This document shows positions 6,639-7,869 of a DNA stretch of 7,869 nt, piece by piece; within the stretch, counting starts at the first letter, position 1, and each line of letters begins with the position of its first letter. The stretch comes from an uncultured Armatimonadota bacterium. GTDB lineage: Bacteria > Armatimonadota > Fimbriimonadia > Fimbriimonadales > Fimbriimonadaceae. The stretch covers positions 1-7,869 of the forward strand of contig CAMLEL010000101.1 of assembly GCA_946478935.1 (NCBI GenBank). The letters run 5' to 3'. The notes under the pieces were generated by a model. The model had not been told where the DNA came from. It saw only the letters and a list, made by a program, of their open reading frames with translations, and searched no databases. The position numbers and the translations under genes are program-made.

Positions 6639-6901
6639 CGCCGGCCGAGTTCAGTCTGTTTCTCCTCTTTGCGCTCGGGCTGTGCGTATTGATGTCGATC
6701 GTCAACCTGTACCGTGCGTTGGCCAAAGGCGCTCGCACGCTTTATCTGGGTTGCGCATTCGCCTTTCTGGCGATTGGCATCTTGATCTATCGATCTGGAT
6801 TGAGCGCCGAGATTGCCGCGTTTCCTGTCGTTTTGGCCCTCGCCTGTTTGGTCGCAGACTTTGCGGCACGATCCCACGCTCTGCCGGACGGTGATCGATG
6901 A
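6635..6901 (+). CDS. Small three-helix membrane protein, unknown function
   Basis: This 88-residue hydrophobic protein belongs to no family I recognise. Three likely membrane helices lie at about 6-28 (FSLFLLFALGLCVLMSIVNLY), 36-53 and 59-78, with short charged connections (RALAKGAR, YRSGLSAE) and a polar tail. The ATG overlaps the previous stop and its own TGA overlaps the next ATG, so it sits tightly coupled between the aldo/keto reductase-like gene and the flavin oxidase gene. GAGGG six bases before the ATG is the best Shine-Dalgarno match in the cluster. Coding is supported by the exact overlaps and the coherent hydrophobic pattern. It may serve as a membrane partner of a neighbouring protein, but nothing in the sequence shows this. 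Confidence 0.78.
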   Translation: MTPAEFSLFLLFALGLCVLMSIVNLYRALAKGARTLYLGCAFAFLAIGILIYRSGLSAEIAAFPVVLALACLVADFAARSHALPDGDR

Positions 6902-7869
6902 CCATCGGCGTGGTCGGACTTGGCCTGGCGGGACTCAGGACAGCGATGCTGCTGGAGCGGCGTGGATACGATGTCAAGCTATTCGAGGCCAGAGGACGCC
7001 CCGGTGGGCGGCTCCACACAATCGACGAAGGGAAAGGCATCCTATATGAAGCCGGAGGCGAATGGATCGATGCCGATCATCACCGGGTGATTGGATTGCT
7101 CAGCGAATTCGGGCTGGAGCCTGAAGGGCGTCCAACTTGGCCCGGCCAGGTGCGATTCCGCGGCTCAATCACCACCGAGGACGAGATTTGGAACGAAGCG
7201 CTGGAAGACGACCTCAGGGTTGAGGCAGCCGCTCGTGAAATGTGCCGCAACCTGAATTCACCGCCTTGGGAAAATGAGGATCATGCCGAGCTCGATCAGC
7301 GCTCCCTGGGTGACTTCCTGAGGGAGCACACCCAAAGTGATGAAGGGTTATGGTGGGTGAGCGCCAAAATCCGCAGCGACGAGGGGGATGACCCCGATCG
7401 GATCGGCCTTCTGGGTTGGCTGGTTGGCTACATGCACTACCTGGAGCGAGACGGCGACATGATGAGCGCGTACCGGGTTCCCGGCGGATTCCGCGGACTC
7501 TGCGAACGCATGATCAAGCGCTTGAACGCTGAGCCCGTGTTCGGCGCCGTTCTTCAAAAGGTTTCGCAGGAGCTTGATGGCGTGTGGCTGCACTTCGAGC
7601 GAAGTCGTGAGCGAGTGGACCGCGTTGTGATCACCCTTCCGCCGCCAGCGCTGGAGCGGGTGATCTTTGAGCCAGCGCTCACGGTTCAAAAGCGGTGTGC
7701 CGTCGAAGCTTGTCGGATGAGCCGCGCCGTCAAGATCTCCCTGGTTTTTGACAAGCCTTGGTGGAAGGACATCGGTTGGGGAGGATCGATGCTGTGTGAC
7801 GGTCCGCTGCAGCAGACCTGGGATGGCAGTTTGGGCGAGGCGCCGGTGCTCACGGCCTACATTTGCGGC
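6898..7869 (+). CDS. Flavin amine oxidase-family protein (3'-truncated by window edge)
   Basis: An open frame of 324 codons runs from the ATG at 6898 to the last base, so the C-terminus lies outside the window. The N-terminus MTIGVVGLGLAG carries the FAD-binding GxGxxG (G7, G9, G12) with acidic E30 at the end of the second strand. ARGRPGGRLHT (31-41) and EAGGEWID (51-58) are the GG-doublet motifs of the amine oxidase/phytoene desaturase superfamily. Later landmarks are RVPGGFRGL (193-201), VVITLPPPAL (243-252) and SRAVKISLVFDKPWW (275-289). K279 aligns by eye with the flavin-contacting lysine of monoamine oxidases. The expected reaction is FAD-dependent oxidation, of an amine or another substrate such as a polyene; the substrate cannot be told. 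It follows the small membrane protein with an ATGA overlap. The family is secure, the specific activity is not. Confidence 0.88.
   Translation, partial: MTIGVVGLGLAGLRTAMLLERRGYDVKLFEARGRPGGRLHTIDEGKGILYEAGGEWIDADHHRVIGLLSEFGLEPEGRPTWPGQVRFRGSITTEDEIWNEALEDDLRVEAAAREMCRNLNSPPWENEDHAELDQRSLGDFLREHTQSDEGLWWVSAKIRSDEGDDPDRIGLLGWLVGYMHYLERDGDMMSAYRVPGGFRGLCERMIKRLNAEPVFGAVLQKVSQELDGVWLHFERSRERVDRVVITLPPPALERVIFEPALTVQKRCAVEACRMSRAVKISLVFDKPWWKDIGWGGSMLCDGPLQQTWDGSLGEAPVLTAYICG

Noticed and set aside
7348..7689. A 113-codon minus-strand frame opposite the flavin oxidase gene
   Set aside because: The plus strand is open throughout with flavoprotein motifs; the minus-strand product has none.

Overview
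The window reads as an ordinary, moderately GC-rich bacterial chromosome segment, densely packed and with no sign of a mobile element. It holds eight protein-coding genes, two of them cut by the window edges. I found no RNA gene, CRISPR array, insertion sequence or attachment site. The lineage cannot be fixed from the sequence. A deep-branching, poorly characterised phylum such as Armatimonadota is a guess only, prompted by the poor Shine-Dalgarno signals and the unusual proline/arginine- and tyrosine-rich secreted protein.

Left part (1-4000). The 3' part of an FtsK/SpoIIIE-type DNA translocase gene runs rightward to 2086. It converges, with a 9-base gap, on a leftward gene for a stand-alone response-regulator receiver protein (2096-2476). 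Upstream of that lies a second leftward gene (2570-4000) for a secreted protein. This protein has a signal peptide, a Pro/Arg-rich repeat region, a 12-residue repeat, an aromatic-rich middle and a C-terminal domain resembling the NTF2/SnoaL fold. A clear intrinsic terminator (2516-2555) separates the two leftward genes, so they are separate transcription units. Both have a TAnnnT -10-like hexamer only 6-7 bases before the ATG, which suggests leaderless transcripts.

Right part (4088-7869). A rightward cluster starts divergently from the secreted-protein gene. It encodes an NAD-type isocitrate dehydrogenase, an RmlD-type sugar-nucleotide reductase, a short degenerate aldo/keto reductase-like protein, an 88-residue membrane protein and the N-terminal 324 residues of a flavin amine oxidase-family protein that runs off the window end. 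Three of the four junctions are ATGA stop/start overlaps, pointing to one translationally coupled operon. The exception is a 56-base gap before the aldo/keto reductase-like gene, or 5 bases if a TTG start is used.

The cluster mixes a TCA-cycle enzyme, a deoxysugar enzyme and redox-fold proteins with no obvious common pathway. The most unusual pieces are the aldo/keto reductase homologue, which appears to have lost most of its catalytic tetrad and its C-terminal cofactor region while keeping its place between intact genes, and the composite secreted protein. I see no convincing evidence for a wholly new defence or mobile system here.
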